From the NCBI RefSeq assembly GCF_001679785.1, contig NZ_CP016287.1:992001-1056000 (forward strand): a stretch of DNA of 64,000 nucleotides. The letters run 5' to 3'. Every line of letters begins with the position of its first letter. Within the stretch, counting starts at the first letter, position 1. Origin of the DNA: Rhizobium leguminosarum (GTDB lineage: Bacteria; Pseudomonadota; Alphaproteobacteria; Rhizobiales; Rhizobiaceae). Positions 54,783 to 62,918 of this stretch are shown here, in pieces. Under the pieces are notes generated by a model. The model did not search any database. It was not told the origin of the DNA and saw only the letters and a program-made list of their open reading frames with translations. A program made the position numbers and the translations under genes.

Positions 54783-55610
54783 CTATTGTACGCCGTTGGT
54801 CGCGCCCTGAACGAAGTACCGGTTCAGGAACAGCGCCATCAGGACAATTGGAATGGTGGAGAAATGCGCCAAGGCACCGAGCGAGCCCCAGGTGACATCC
54901 TTGGTGCCGTAAGCGGTCAGCAGGGCCACGGAGATCGGCTTGGAATCGAGTGTCGTCAGGAACATCGGGTAGAGAAAATCGTTCCAGGAAAACATCACGC
55001 AAAACAGCACGCAGGCGATGATGCCGGAGCGAACCGCCGGCACCGCGACCTTGAGAAACGCGCCGATCTGGGTGCAGCCATCCGTAAGTGCCGCTTCTTC
55101 CATATCGCGCGGCAGGGCGCGGAAATAGGAAAACATCATCCAGGTGACAAAGGCGCAGTTGAGCATGGTGTTGATGATGATCACGGCCCACCAGCTTCCG
55201 AGCAAGCCGATATCGCGCATCATCAGATAGAAGGGGATCAGCGCCGCAATGGCCGGAACCATGCGGATCGCGAGGAAGAAATAGGCGAAGAAATTGGCGT
55301 AGCGGGAACGCGAGCGGGCAAGGGCATAACCGGCGGGAACGCCAAGGAGCAGTGAAAGAACGGTGGTGCCGAGGCTGATCACGACGGAGGATCGCAACAG
55401 CGATACGACATCGAAATAAGACAGTATCCCGCGAAACTGGTCCAGCGTGGGTTGGAAGCCGAGCTTCGGGGGAATGGAGAAGATCTGATTGGACGGCTTG
55501 TAGGCCGTGGTGATCAACCAGAGGACCGGCAGCAGGAACAACACCGTGATGACCAGCACGGCTGTCCGCTCGAACACGATCTGACGTTTGGAGACCTTCG
55601 ACATCGGCAT
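54783..55610 (-). CDS. ABC importer permease, MalG-like
   Basis: Permease of 275 residues with six hydrophobic segments and the CUT1 EAA loop MEEAALTDGCTQIGAFLKVA. Starts at 55610 overlapping the stop of the upstream permease (TAATG). Companion of the MalF-like subunit. Confidence 0.92.
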   Translation of the reverse strand: MPMSKVSKRQIVFERTAVLVITVLFLLPVLWLITTAYKPSNQIFSIPPKLGFQPTLDQFRGILSYFDVVSLLRSSVVISLGTTVLSLLLGVPAGYALARSRSRYANFFAYFFLAIRMVPAIAALIPFYLMMRDIGLLGSWWAVIIINTMLNCAFVTWMMFSYFRALPRDMEEAALTDGCTQIGAFLKVAVPAVRSGIIACVLFCVMFSWNDFLYPMFLTTLDSKPISVALLTAYGTKDVTWGSLGALAHFSTIPIVLMALFLNRYFVQGATNGVQ

Positions 55611-56581
55611 TACTTCCCGTTGATCCGGACATCAGCACCGCGCACCACGAGCAGAAGCACGGCTGCCATGACGGCGATGAACAGCATGGTGATATTGCCG
55701 ATTGCCGAAGCGTAGCCGACGTTGAAGAACTGAAGTCCCTCCTTCACCGCCAGCACCATCAGCGTGTTGGTCGCATCGTTGGGGCCGCCGCCGGTCGTGA
55801 CGAAGACGGAATCGAACACACGGAACGCGTCCATCATGCGCAGCATGAGCGCGAGGAAGATGGAAGGCAGCATCAGCGGCAGGATGAGGAGAGTGAAGCG
55901 CTGCAAGGCCGTGGCCCCGTCGGTGCGGCCTGCCTCCAGAACGTCGTTTGGCAGGGATTTGAGCCCGGCAAGCAGGATCAGCGCCATAAGCGGGGTCCAT
56001 TCCCAGCAATCGATGAGGATCAGCACCCAGAGTGCCGTTCCCGCATCGGTGAGGAAGCCGGTTCGCGGACCGATGCCGGCGTCGGCTAGAAAATAGCCGA
56101 CCAGCCCGTAGTCCGCGCCGAGAAGGGCCTTAAAGATGAGGCCGACGACCAGCGGCGTGATGGTGGCGGGGACGAGCAGAAAAGCCAGCGCGATGCGGTT
56201 GAAGCGACTGTCACGCCACAAAAGCAGCGCCAGTCCGAATCCGAAGATCAGTTGCAGGCTGACGCTGGCGATGGTGAATTGAAAGGTGTTGGCGATCGCC
56301 TGGCGAGCGGAACGGTCCGAAAAGATTTCGACATAGTTTCCAAGGCCGACGAATTTGGTGCGGGCCGGACGCAGCAAATTGTAATTGAAGAAACTGTACC
56401 AGATACCCTGAGCCAGCGGCCAGACACCCACGGCCAGCACATAAAGGACAGCCGGCGCCGCCATGAAGAAGAGAAAGAAGCGGCGGCGATCGGAAAAACT
56501 GCGGCTTATCGGGAAGAGACTCATGCCGTATCGCCGCTGTCCGCCGGCGGCTTCGCCCGTGGCGAGGAATGGCTGGCTCAT
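55610..56581 (-). CDS. ABC importer permease, MalF-like
   Basis: Permease of 323 residues with six or more membrane segments and EAA loop LEAGRTDGATALQRFTLLILP. Start is ATG 56581, but a shorter start at 56524 (MSLFPISRS) is equally compatible with the family. The hairpin 56631-56652 lies in the gap to the binding-protein gene. Confidence 0.88.
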   Translation of the reverse strand: MSQPFLATGEAAGGQRRYGMSLFPISRSFSDRRRFFLFFMAAPAVLYVLAVGVWPLAQGIWYSFFNYNLLRPARTKFVGLGNYVEIFSDRSARQAIANTFQFTIASVSLQLIFGFGLALLLWRDSRFNRIALAFLLVPATITPLVVGLIFKALLGADYGLVGYFLADAGIGPRTGFLTDAGTALWVLILIDCWEWTPLMALILLAGLKSLPNDVLEAGRTDGATALQRFTLLILPLMLPSIFLALMLRMMDAFRVFDSVFVTTGGGPNDATNTLMVLAVKEGLQFFNVGYASAIGNITMLFIAVMAAVLLLVVRGADVRINGK

Positions 56582-56630
56582 GTCGGTTTCATTCCTGACG
56601 TTTTGAACGCGATACCCGTCCGTTTACCTG

Positions 56631-56652
56631 CTCCCCGCCTTTCGGCGGGGAG
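56631..56652 (-). terminator. hairpin between binding protein and permease genes
   Basis: Perfect 9-bp stem CTCCCCGCC/GGCGGGGAG with a TTTC loop. No T-run follows. Such intergenic hairpins after binding-protein genes usually stabilise or partly terminate the transcript so that the binding protein is made in excess. Confidence 0.6.
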
Positions 56653-56683
56653 GCTGATCTTCGCTGGATCAAAGCAGGAAAGT

Positions 56684-57979
56684 CTAGAAAAGTTTCTTGG
56701 CTTCCGCCTGAGCCTCGTCCAGAGCTGCCTTCGGCTCGGCAGCGCCTGCCAAAACGGAGTTGACGGCGGCGCCGAGGATGTCCTGGATTTCAGGATATTC
56801 AGGGATGCGCGGACGATAGTCGCCATTGCCGTTTTCATAGGTCTTGGCGACGACAGGCAGGAAGTCGAACTTTGCTGTCAGGTCCGGATCGGTTATCTGG
56901 CTCTTGCGCATGAACGAACCGGCACCTTCCAGATTGAATTCCTTGTGGATCTTCTTGCTGGTGAGCCATTTGATGAAGGTCCAGGCGGCTTCCTTCTGCT
57001 TCGCATCGATATCGGCATTGATCGCCATGCCCCAGCCGCCTACGCCGTATTGCGGCGAAACGCCTGCACCGACCGGTGCGGTGGTGATGCCGACCTTGCC
57101 GACGACGTTGGATGAGGCCGGATCGGAATAGCCGGGCGCGCCGACCGACCAAGTCTGCATCATGGCCGCGACACCCTGACGGAAGCTCTCTTCGCGTCCG
57201 CCCCAATCATATTCTATGGCGCCGGGAGGTGCGGTCTCGACGAACAATTGCTTGTAGACGGCGAGGCTCTCGACGTTTTCGGGCGAGTTCAGCGCCGGCA
57301 GGCCGTCCTTTCCAAGGATCGAGCCGCCCATCTGGTTGTTGTACTGCATCCAGTCCTGCGCGACCGCTGGACCCTTCTGGCCGTTGGCCACGAAGCCGTA
57401 TTGCTTCTTGGACGGGTCGGTCAGCTTTTTGGCGTCCGACACCAGCTCTTCCACCGTCTTCGGCACTGCGAGGCCGGCAGCCTCGAACAGGTCCTTGCGA
57501 TAGGCAAGAACATTGGCGTAGGCGGCGAAGGGGAAGGCAACATAGTGGCCGTTGTACTGGCCAAGCGATTCAAGGATCACCGGATAGATGTCGTCGAGGT
57601 CGAGTTCCGCTGCATCGCGCTTGACCCAATCGGTCAAATCGACGGAATAGCCATTTTCCGCATAGGCGCCGGCCCAGACGATGTCCATGGTCACGAGATC
57701 GTAGCCCTTGGTGTCCCCGACGAAATCGGCGGTCGTCTTGGTCAGCAACGTGCCGTAGTCCATGACTTCGACCTTCAGGTCGGCGCCGGTGTCTTCCTTG
57801 AATTTCGCAGCGAGTTTGGTCAGGACGCCGCCAAACGGATCGTTCTGCGAGGCAAGCGTAAGAGTGACGCCATCCAGCGGCTTGGCATGTGCAAAAGCTG
57901 TCGATGTCATCAGCGTCATAAGAGCGATGCTGAGCAGGCGGGTCGTCCGGGGCATCGGGAATTCGGAGATCATGGTCAT
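56684..57979 (-). CDS. sugar ABC importer binding protein (SBP_bac_1)
   Basis: Periplasmic binding protein of 431 residues. ATG 57979 starts a Sec-type signal (TTRLLSIALMTLMTSTAFAHA, cleavage near AFAHA). The family motif NGYYVAFPFAAY-like stretch GHYVAFPFAAY and TFIKWLTSKK mark the CUT1 group. The reading frame extends to 58051 but the extra residues look non-coding. First gene of the minus-strand operon running to 48038. Confidence 0.9.
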   Translation of the reverse strand: MTMISEFPMPRTTRLLSIALMTLMTSTAFAHAKPLDGVTLTLASQNDPFGGVLTKLAAKFKEDTGADLKVEVMDYGTLLTKTTADFVGDTKGYDLVTMDIVWAGAYAENGYSVDLTDWVKRDAAELDLDDIYPVILESLGQYNGHYVAFPFAAYANVLAYRKDLFEAAGLAVPKTVEELVSDAKKLTDPSKKQYGFVANGQKGPAVAQDWMQYNNQMGGSILGKDGLPALNSPENVESLAVYKQLFVETAPPGAIEYDWGGREESFRQGVAAMMQTWSVGAPGYSDPASSNVVGKVGITTAPVGAGVSPQYGVGGWGMAINADIDAKQKEAAWTFIKWLTSKKIHKEFNLEGAGSFMRKSQITDPDLTAKFDFLPVVAKTYENGNGDYRPRIPEYPEIQDILGAAVNSVLAGAAEPKAALDEAQAEAKKLF

Positions 57980-58384
57980 GTTCTGCCAGCCTTTCCTACG
58001 AGATTGAAGATCTGACGCGAAGCTATCTGAGCTTGAGCGGCTGTCAAACAAAATTTCACATTAAACGCGCAAATATAACGAAATTGAACATTGATGATGA
58101 ATAGTTCTGCGGACTGATTAAAGATTCGGCGGGACCTGCATTTTATAACGGCGTTTTTAAAGATTCCGTCCCGGCAACCCACTAAATCGGGAGAAAAATT
58201 CCATGCCTAAGAAATGCACACCTCTTTTGCGAGGAGCGAAGATCTCTATTCCAAGGTGTGGCGCTGATGGATTCCGGTGTTAATTCCCAGCTACAAATGC
58301 GGAAGTGAGAGAGAAAAATAACATAATCACACACTTTACAACTTTCCCGCAGTCACTATTCTCGCCTCAAGGTCGACGGGGAGC
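57980..58384. promoter_or_regulatory. divergent promoter region between the importer operon and the flavoprotein gene
   Basis: About 400 bases, A/T-rich at 58050-58140 and 58190-58330. Holds TTGAACATT at 58084-58092; the same nonamer occurs at 61884-61892 upstream of the DeoR gene. No gene is called. Confidence 0.45.
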
Positions 58385-59899
58385 ATGAATATGCAGAGCG
58401 CGAAGGGCATTCCGGAGACGTCAGCAACCGATGCGAGCAGCGCACTTGCCGGGGTCGCACCACGAATTGCGGATGACGACGCCCTTACGTTGCTTGAAAA
58501 GCGTGTCCGGCTCGAACTGGCGGTTATCGAGGCGCCCTTGCGGGATTGGATTCCTGAGCGGCGCGATGACGATGGCCGTGTGATCAACGATGTGGTCATC
58601 GTCGGCGCCGGGTTGTCCGGACTGTCGCTGGCCTTCGGGTTGATGCGCCAAGGTGTGACGCGCGTAAAGGTGATCGATGCGGCGCCCACAGGGCGGGAAG
58701 GACCCTGGCTCAACACGGCGCGGATGCGCACGTTGCGGTCTCCCAAGAATCTGACGGGTCCCGACCTTGGCGTGCCGTCGCTGACCTACCGCGCATGGCA
58801 CGAAGCAAGGTATGGTGTGCAAAGCTGGGAAGCGCTCGACAAGATCGAGCGCCGTGACTGGATGGCCTATCTCGTCTGGTTTCGGGGCGTTGTCGGTATG
58901 GAGGTCGAAAACGGTGTGCGCCTCACCGGCATCGAGGCGCGCGACAATCATCTTGCCTTGCGTGTCGAAGAAGCCGGCCTTGAGCGCGTGATCACCTGCC
59001 GCAAGGTCGTTCTGGCGACCGGCATGGATGGCGCTGGCGGGCTCAATGTGCCAGCCGCTATTTCCGGCGCCCTGCCGCGCGAACGCTGGACGCACAGCGG
59101 AGAGGTCGTCAGTCTGGATTTTCTGTCCGGCAGGGCGGTCGGCGTCATCGGCGCGGCGGCGTCGAGTTTCGACTGGGCGGTGGCAGCGCTCGAGGCCGGT
59201 GCAGCATCGGTGACCGTACTGGCGCGCTCGCGCAGCCTGCCACGCACCGAAGTGCTCGACTGGTCGAATTTTGCCGGTTTTCTCAATCACTTCGCCGATC
59301 TGGACGACCTCAGTCGATACCGGTTCGCGCGCCGGATGTTCGCCTTCAGAACGCCGCCGACCACCGAGATGTTCGAGCGGGCAATGCGTTTCCCGGCATG
59401 CCGGCTCGTCATGGGTGCCCGGGTCGAAGCGCTGGGGATGCAGGATGAGCGTATCGCCGTGGCAACCGCTGCCGGCGATTTCGCCTTCGATCATCTGTTG
59501 CTCGGCACCGGATATAGCGTCGATCTCCGGCGCCGGCCGGAACTTCGCGGCATCGTCGATGCCGTGGCCACATGGAGCGACCGTTTCACCCCGCCGGAAG
59601 GCGAGGTCGATGGTGATCTTCTGGCCTATCCCTATCTCGGCCCTGCCTTCGAATTTCAGGAGAAGACGGCCGGGCAATGGCCGTTGCTGCGCGATATCCA
59701 CATCTTCAACAGCGCGGCCGTCCCAAGCCTCGGACCGGTCTGCAACGGCATTACCGGGCTGAAATCGGGGATCCCACGGCTTGTTGCCGGTCTGTGCCGC
59801 GGACTGTTCCTGCAGGATGCGGATCTGTTTTACCGGTCGCTCGACGACTATGACAAAATCCATTTCGAGCCGCCACCGGCGTCTGGCAAGTCAGGCTAA
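58385..59899 (+). CDS. FAD/NAD(P)-binding flavoprotein monooxygenase-like
   Basis: Protein of 504 residues with two dinucleotide-binding motifs: VVIVGAGLSGLSLAFGL near 70 (FAD) and GVIGAAASSFDWAVAALEAG near 250 (NADPH). The overall layout fits class B flavin monooxygenase-like enzymes. The N-terminal 60 residues are charged and unfamiliar. No secretion signal. It is the only plus-strand gene between the two minus-strand groups, and it converges with the questin-oxidase-like gene (8 nt between stops). Substrate unknown; oxidation of a ring or N-compound is plausible. Confidence 0.78.
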   Translation: MNMQSAKGIPETSATDASSALAGVAPRIADDDALTLLEKRVRLELAVIEAPLRDWIPERRDDDGRVINDVVIVGAGLSGLSLAFGLMRQGVTRVKVIDAAPTGREGPWLNTARMRTLRSPKNLTGPDLGVPSLTYRAWHEARYGVQSWEALDKIERRDWMAYLVWFRGVVGMEVENGVRLTGIEARDNHLALRVEEAGLERVITCRKVVLATGMDGAGGLNVPAAISGALPRERWTHSGEVVSLDFLSGRAVGVIGAAASSFDWAVAALEAGAASVTVLARSRSLPRTEVLDWSNFAGFLNHFADLDDLSRYRFARRMFAFRTPPTTEMFERAMRFPACRLVMGARVEALGMQDERIAVATAAGDFAFDHLLLGTGYSVDLRRRPELRGIVDAVATWSDRFTPPEGEVDGDLLAYPYLGPAFEFQEKTAGQWPLLRDIHIFNSAAVPSLGPVCNGITGLKSGIPRLVAGLCRGLFLQDADLFYRSLDDYDKIHFEPPPASGKSG

Positions 59900-59907
59900 C
59901 CCGGATA

Positions 59908-61008
59908 TCATTCGATGAGTCCGACCCGGCGTGCTGCGACGACACGATAGAGCGGATCGCCGGTGTGGCGGTATTCCTCGAGTGCCGAAAAGACGAGCGA
60001 GTGATCGTGCTCGTCGTCGGAGGCGACGGCGGCTGCGGCGATCGCCTCGTCAGGCGGGACTTGCAGCTTGCGCCAGGCGTCGAGCATCTCGGCACTGGGC
60101 AGATCCGGCATGCCGATCTTGGTGTAAAGCGACAGCACGACTTCCCAGAAATGAACTGCGAGGATTTGCGGTTTATCGAGATGGGGGCTGACAAGGCGCA
60201 GCCAATGGCTGCCGGTCAGAGCGTGAAGCGCCTCGAAGCTCATCGTACCCGCGTAAAGCGCCAGAGAGGCCTGGCGCATCCGGATCAGAACATCGTCCGT
60301 TGGCGCAAGCCGCCCGAGGCGCTGCTGAAAAGCGGGTATATGGCCCAAAGCTTCGATCCATTTCCACAAAAGCGTCGAGGAAACGGCAATGTCGCGGAAA
60401 CTCGGTTCCGATTGCATCGACAGGATCAGTTCGGCCGGGTCGTCTACGGTTGGCGAGCCGGCGAGTGGCGGCGGCGGAAAGGCGAGATAGGTCGCGGCCC
60501 AGTAACCGAGCGCGATGCCGATCTCCGTTTCGTCACGGCGCAGGACGGCATAGGCAAGACGCATAAGGCCATGGGTGGCGGAGGCCGCCACGCCGGGGAA
60601 AAGCGTGGGCAGATGAAGACGGATGGCTTCGTTGCCACCAATCCTTGAAACGACGTCGGCGAAATAGTCGCGCAGATCGGTTTCCCGATCGCGCTGGCCA
60701 AGCGCCGAGCGCCAGGTCGCATCGGTGAGCGATGAAACAGCCGGTGGCGGAAAGGGCACTGCATGGGCGAGTGTATAGTGACGGGCATAGGCTTCCAGCC
60801 GCTCCGGCATTGCGCCGAGCCTGCCCATGGCCTCCAGCACCATAGGCAGGTGATTGGCAAGATAATCCGGAAATTCGCCGCTGCGCTGGCCGACGTCTGC
60901 GATCAGCGGCCGCAATCGCGCACTGGCCCTCGGATGACGGTAGATGGCGCTTGGTGAATCAGGCTGGGTGTCGACAGTGATCTGAGGGTTTCGTTCCATC
61001 GTTTTCAT
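59908..61008 (-). CDS. questin-oxidase-like protein (DUF4243)
   Basis: All-helical protein of 366 residues resembling the questin oxidase family (PF14027), named for fungal GedK-type Baeyer-Villiger oxidations. Fitting features are FPDYLANHLPMVLEAMGRLG, RLEAYARHY, IGIALGYWAATYLAF and ALTGSHWLRLVSP. Lies 43 nt after an SDR gene on the same strand. In fungi the family opens anthraquinone rings; bacterial members are uncharacterised. Confidence in the family is moderate. Confidence 0.65.
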   Translation of the reverse strand: MKTMERNPQITVDTQPDSPSAIYRHPRASARLRPLIADVGQRSGEFPDYLANHLPMVLEAMGRLGAMPERLEAYARHYTLAHAVPFPPPAVSSLTDATWRSALGQRDRETDLRDYFADVVSRIGGNEAIRLHLPTLFPGVAASATHGLMRLAYAVLRRDETEIGIALGYWAATYLAFPPPPLAGSPTVDDPAELILSMQSEPSFRDIAVSSTLLWKWIEALGHIPAFQQRLGRLAPTDDVLIRMRQASLALYAGTMSFEALHALTGSHWLRLVSPHLDKPQILAVHFWEVVLSLYTKIGMPDLPSAEMLDAWRKLQVPPDEAIAAAAVASDDEHDHSLVFSALEEYRHTGDPLYRVVAARRVGLIE

Positions 61009-61051
61009 CCATTCCCCCGCGCTACCGCGTTGTCCGTGCGGCGCAATTTCA

Positions 61052-61825
61052 TCAGTCCATGCGAACGCCGCCGGTCACGTTGATGCCCTGTCCGGTCATG
61101 AAGCGGGCGCCGTCGGAGGCCAGGAACCGAACGACCACAGCCACGTCTTCCGGCTCCTCGATTCGCCCCATTGGCGTCAGCGTCACATATTCCTGACGCA
61201 CCTCGTCTGGCGTCATGTTGCGAAGCTTGCCTTCCCAAATGATTTCACGCTCCTGCATGGCTGTGCGTACGAAGCCCGGGCAGACGGCATTGATGCGGAT
61301 GCCGGAGGGAGCGAGTTCGCGTGCAAGCGCCTGCGTCCAGCCCAGAACTGCAAACTTGCTGGCGGAATAATGTGCCAGCAGCGGCGCTCCGACCTTGCCC
61401 GCGAGCGAAGCGGTATTGACGATGACGCCCTTGTTTCCCGTCGCCAGAAAATGGCGAACGACAATCTGGTTGCAGAGAAAAACACCCTTGGCGTTGACGT
61501 CCATGTTGAAGTCCCAGTCCTCGTCCGTCAGATCAACCGAGGCCTGCATGGTCGAAACGCCGGCATTGGCGCAAAGGATGTCGATGCCGCCCCGCTCGGC
61601 GATCACGGCATCCATCGCCGCCTGCACGGAGGCGCGATCGCGCACGTCGATGCTGCCGAAAAAAGCACTTTCGCCCAGTTCATCGGCAAGAGCAGCGGCG
61701 CGGTGACCATCAAGATCGAGGATCGTGACCCGCGCGCCATCTGCGTGAAACGTTCTGGTAATTGCCGCGCCGATGCCTGATGCACCGCCGGTGACCACGA
61801 CTGATTTTCCTGCGAATTCCGACAT
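61052..61825 (-). CDS. SDR-family oxidoreductase (third)
   Basis: Classical SDR of 257 residues: TGGASGIGAAITRTF, CANAGVSTM, catalytic Ser in VNTASLAGKV and YSASK at the active site. ATG 61825 is preferred over the open frame to 61864. Upstream of the questin-oxidase-like gene in the same direction. Probably a sugar-alcohol or hydroxy-acid dehydrogenase of the pathway. Confidence 0.87.
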   Translation of the reverse strand: MSEFAGKSVVVTGGASGIGAAITRTFHADGARVTILDLDGHRAAALADELGESAFFGSIDVRDRASVQAAMDAVIAERGGIDILCANAGVSTMQASVDLTDEDWDFNMDVNAKGVFLCNQIVVRHFLATGNKGVIVNTASLAGKVGAPLLAHYSASKFAVLGWTQALARELAPSGIRINAVCPGFVRTAMQEREIIWEGKLRNMTPDEVRQEYVTLTPMGRIEEPEDVAVVVRFLASDGARFMTGQGINVTGGVRMD

Positions 61826-62032
61826 GAAGCCCCTTGATCTCGCACGCTTGGAAACGAGCGCCATTTAACGATTTTGTGCATCTTTGAACATTATATAACA
61901 AATAACAACCTTTATTCACGCGTATGCCTGTGTTACGCACAAACAGCCGATGAATCGCGACCCTGGCAGCAACCGTCAGGAACGACGCGAAACGGCCAGA
62001 CGCTCTTTGGCAACCCGTTTACGGAAACAAGC

Positions 62033-62887
62033 ATGGAAAAAGGCCAACCCGCAGACACCGAGGTGGATCTTGAGCCGGATGCCGGTCCAAGCGAAGGCCG
62101 GACCGACCGGGTTCCGGCGGTGCTGCGGCAGACGCATATCATTGCTTCATTCGAAAAGAACGGTTTCGTGTCGATCACCAGCCTTGCCGACGAGCTTGGC
62201 GTTTCCGGTATGACGGTACGCCGCGATCTCGATCTTTTGGGAAAGCGCGGACTGCTCGAACGCACGCATGGTGGTGCGGTCGCCGCAGGTCCGCTGGCGA
62301 CGCTCGCCTTCGACGAGGACGAGCCACCGTTCGAGCAGCGCATGCGCCGGCAGGCAGTGCAGAAATCCTCGATCGCCGAAGCAGCGGCGAAGCTGGTCGC
62401 CTCGGGCGAATCCGTCGGCCTCGATGTCGGCACATCCATCCTGGCGCTCGCGGGGGCCTTGGCGTCCCGGAGGGATCTGCGCGTTTTTACCAACAATCTG
62501 CGCGTCAGCATGCTGATGGCGGACGGAAAAAGCAACGTCTACATTCTGGGCGGGCAGGTACGCTGGCCAGAATATTCGGTGATTGGGCCGCAGGCGGTTG
62601 AAGCACTCAAGAGCCATTTTCTCGACAAAGTCTTCATCGGCGTTTCCGGTCTGGATCCAAGCGGCTTCTACGACTATTCGCCCGAAGATACCGAAGTCAA
62701 ACGCGCCTTTATCGCGAATGCAGGCAGCGTGATCGTGCTGTGCGATTCATCCAAATTCGGACGCCGGGCCTTGTCGCGGATCGTCCCGCTTGAAAAGGTG
62801 AACATCCTTGTCACCGATGCGCCGCCCCCCGCCGATCTCGTCGCCGCATTGGGCGAGCGCGGTGTCCGGATCATCGTGGCCGCATGA
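62033..62887 (+). CDS. DeoR-family transcriptional regulator (second)
   Basis: Repressor of 284 residues. HTH SITSLADELGVSGMTVRRDL (near 40) and sensor-domain motifs LERTHGGAV, LDVGTSILALAGAL and LCDSSKFGRRAL. Start at ATG 62033; the open frame extends to 61874 but the extra residues look non-coding. It is 31 nt before the amidohydrolase gene and faces the SDR gene, so it probably regulates the island; effector likely a phosphorylated sugar. Confidence 0.88.
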   Translation: MEKGQPADTEVDLEPDAGPSEGRTDRVPAVLRQTHIIASFEKNGFVSITSLADELGVSGMTVRRDLDLLGKRGLLERTHGGAVAAGPLATLAFDEDEPPFEQRMRRQAVQKSSIAEAAAKLVASGESVGLDVGTSILALAGALASRRDLRVFTNNLRVSMLMADGKSNVYILGGQVRWPEYSVIGPQAVEALKSHFLDKVFIGVSGLDPSGFYDYSPEDTEVKRAFIANAGSVIVLCDSSKFGRRALSRIVPLEKVNILVTDAPPPADLVAALGERGVRIIVAA

Positions 62888-62918
62888 CGCGCTGACGCCA
62901 AGAGAGTGAGGATGCCAC

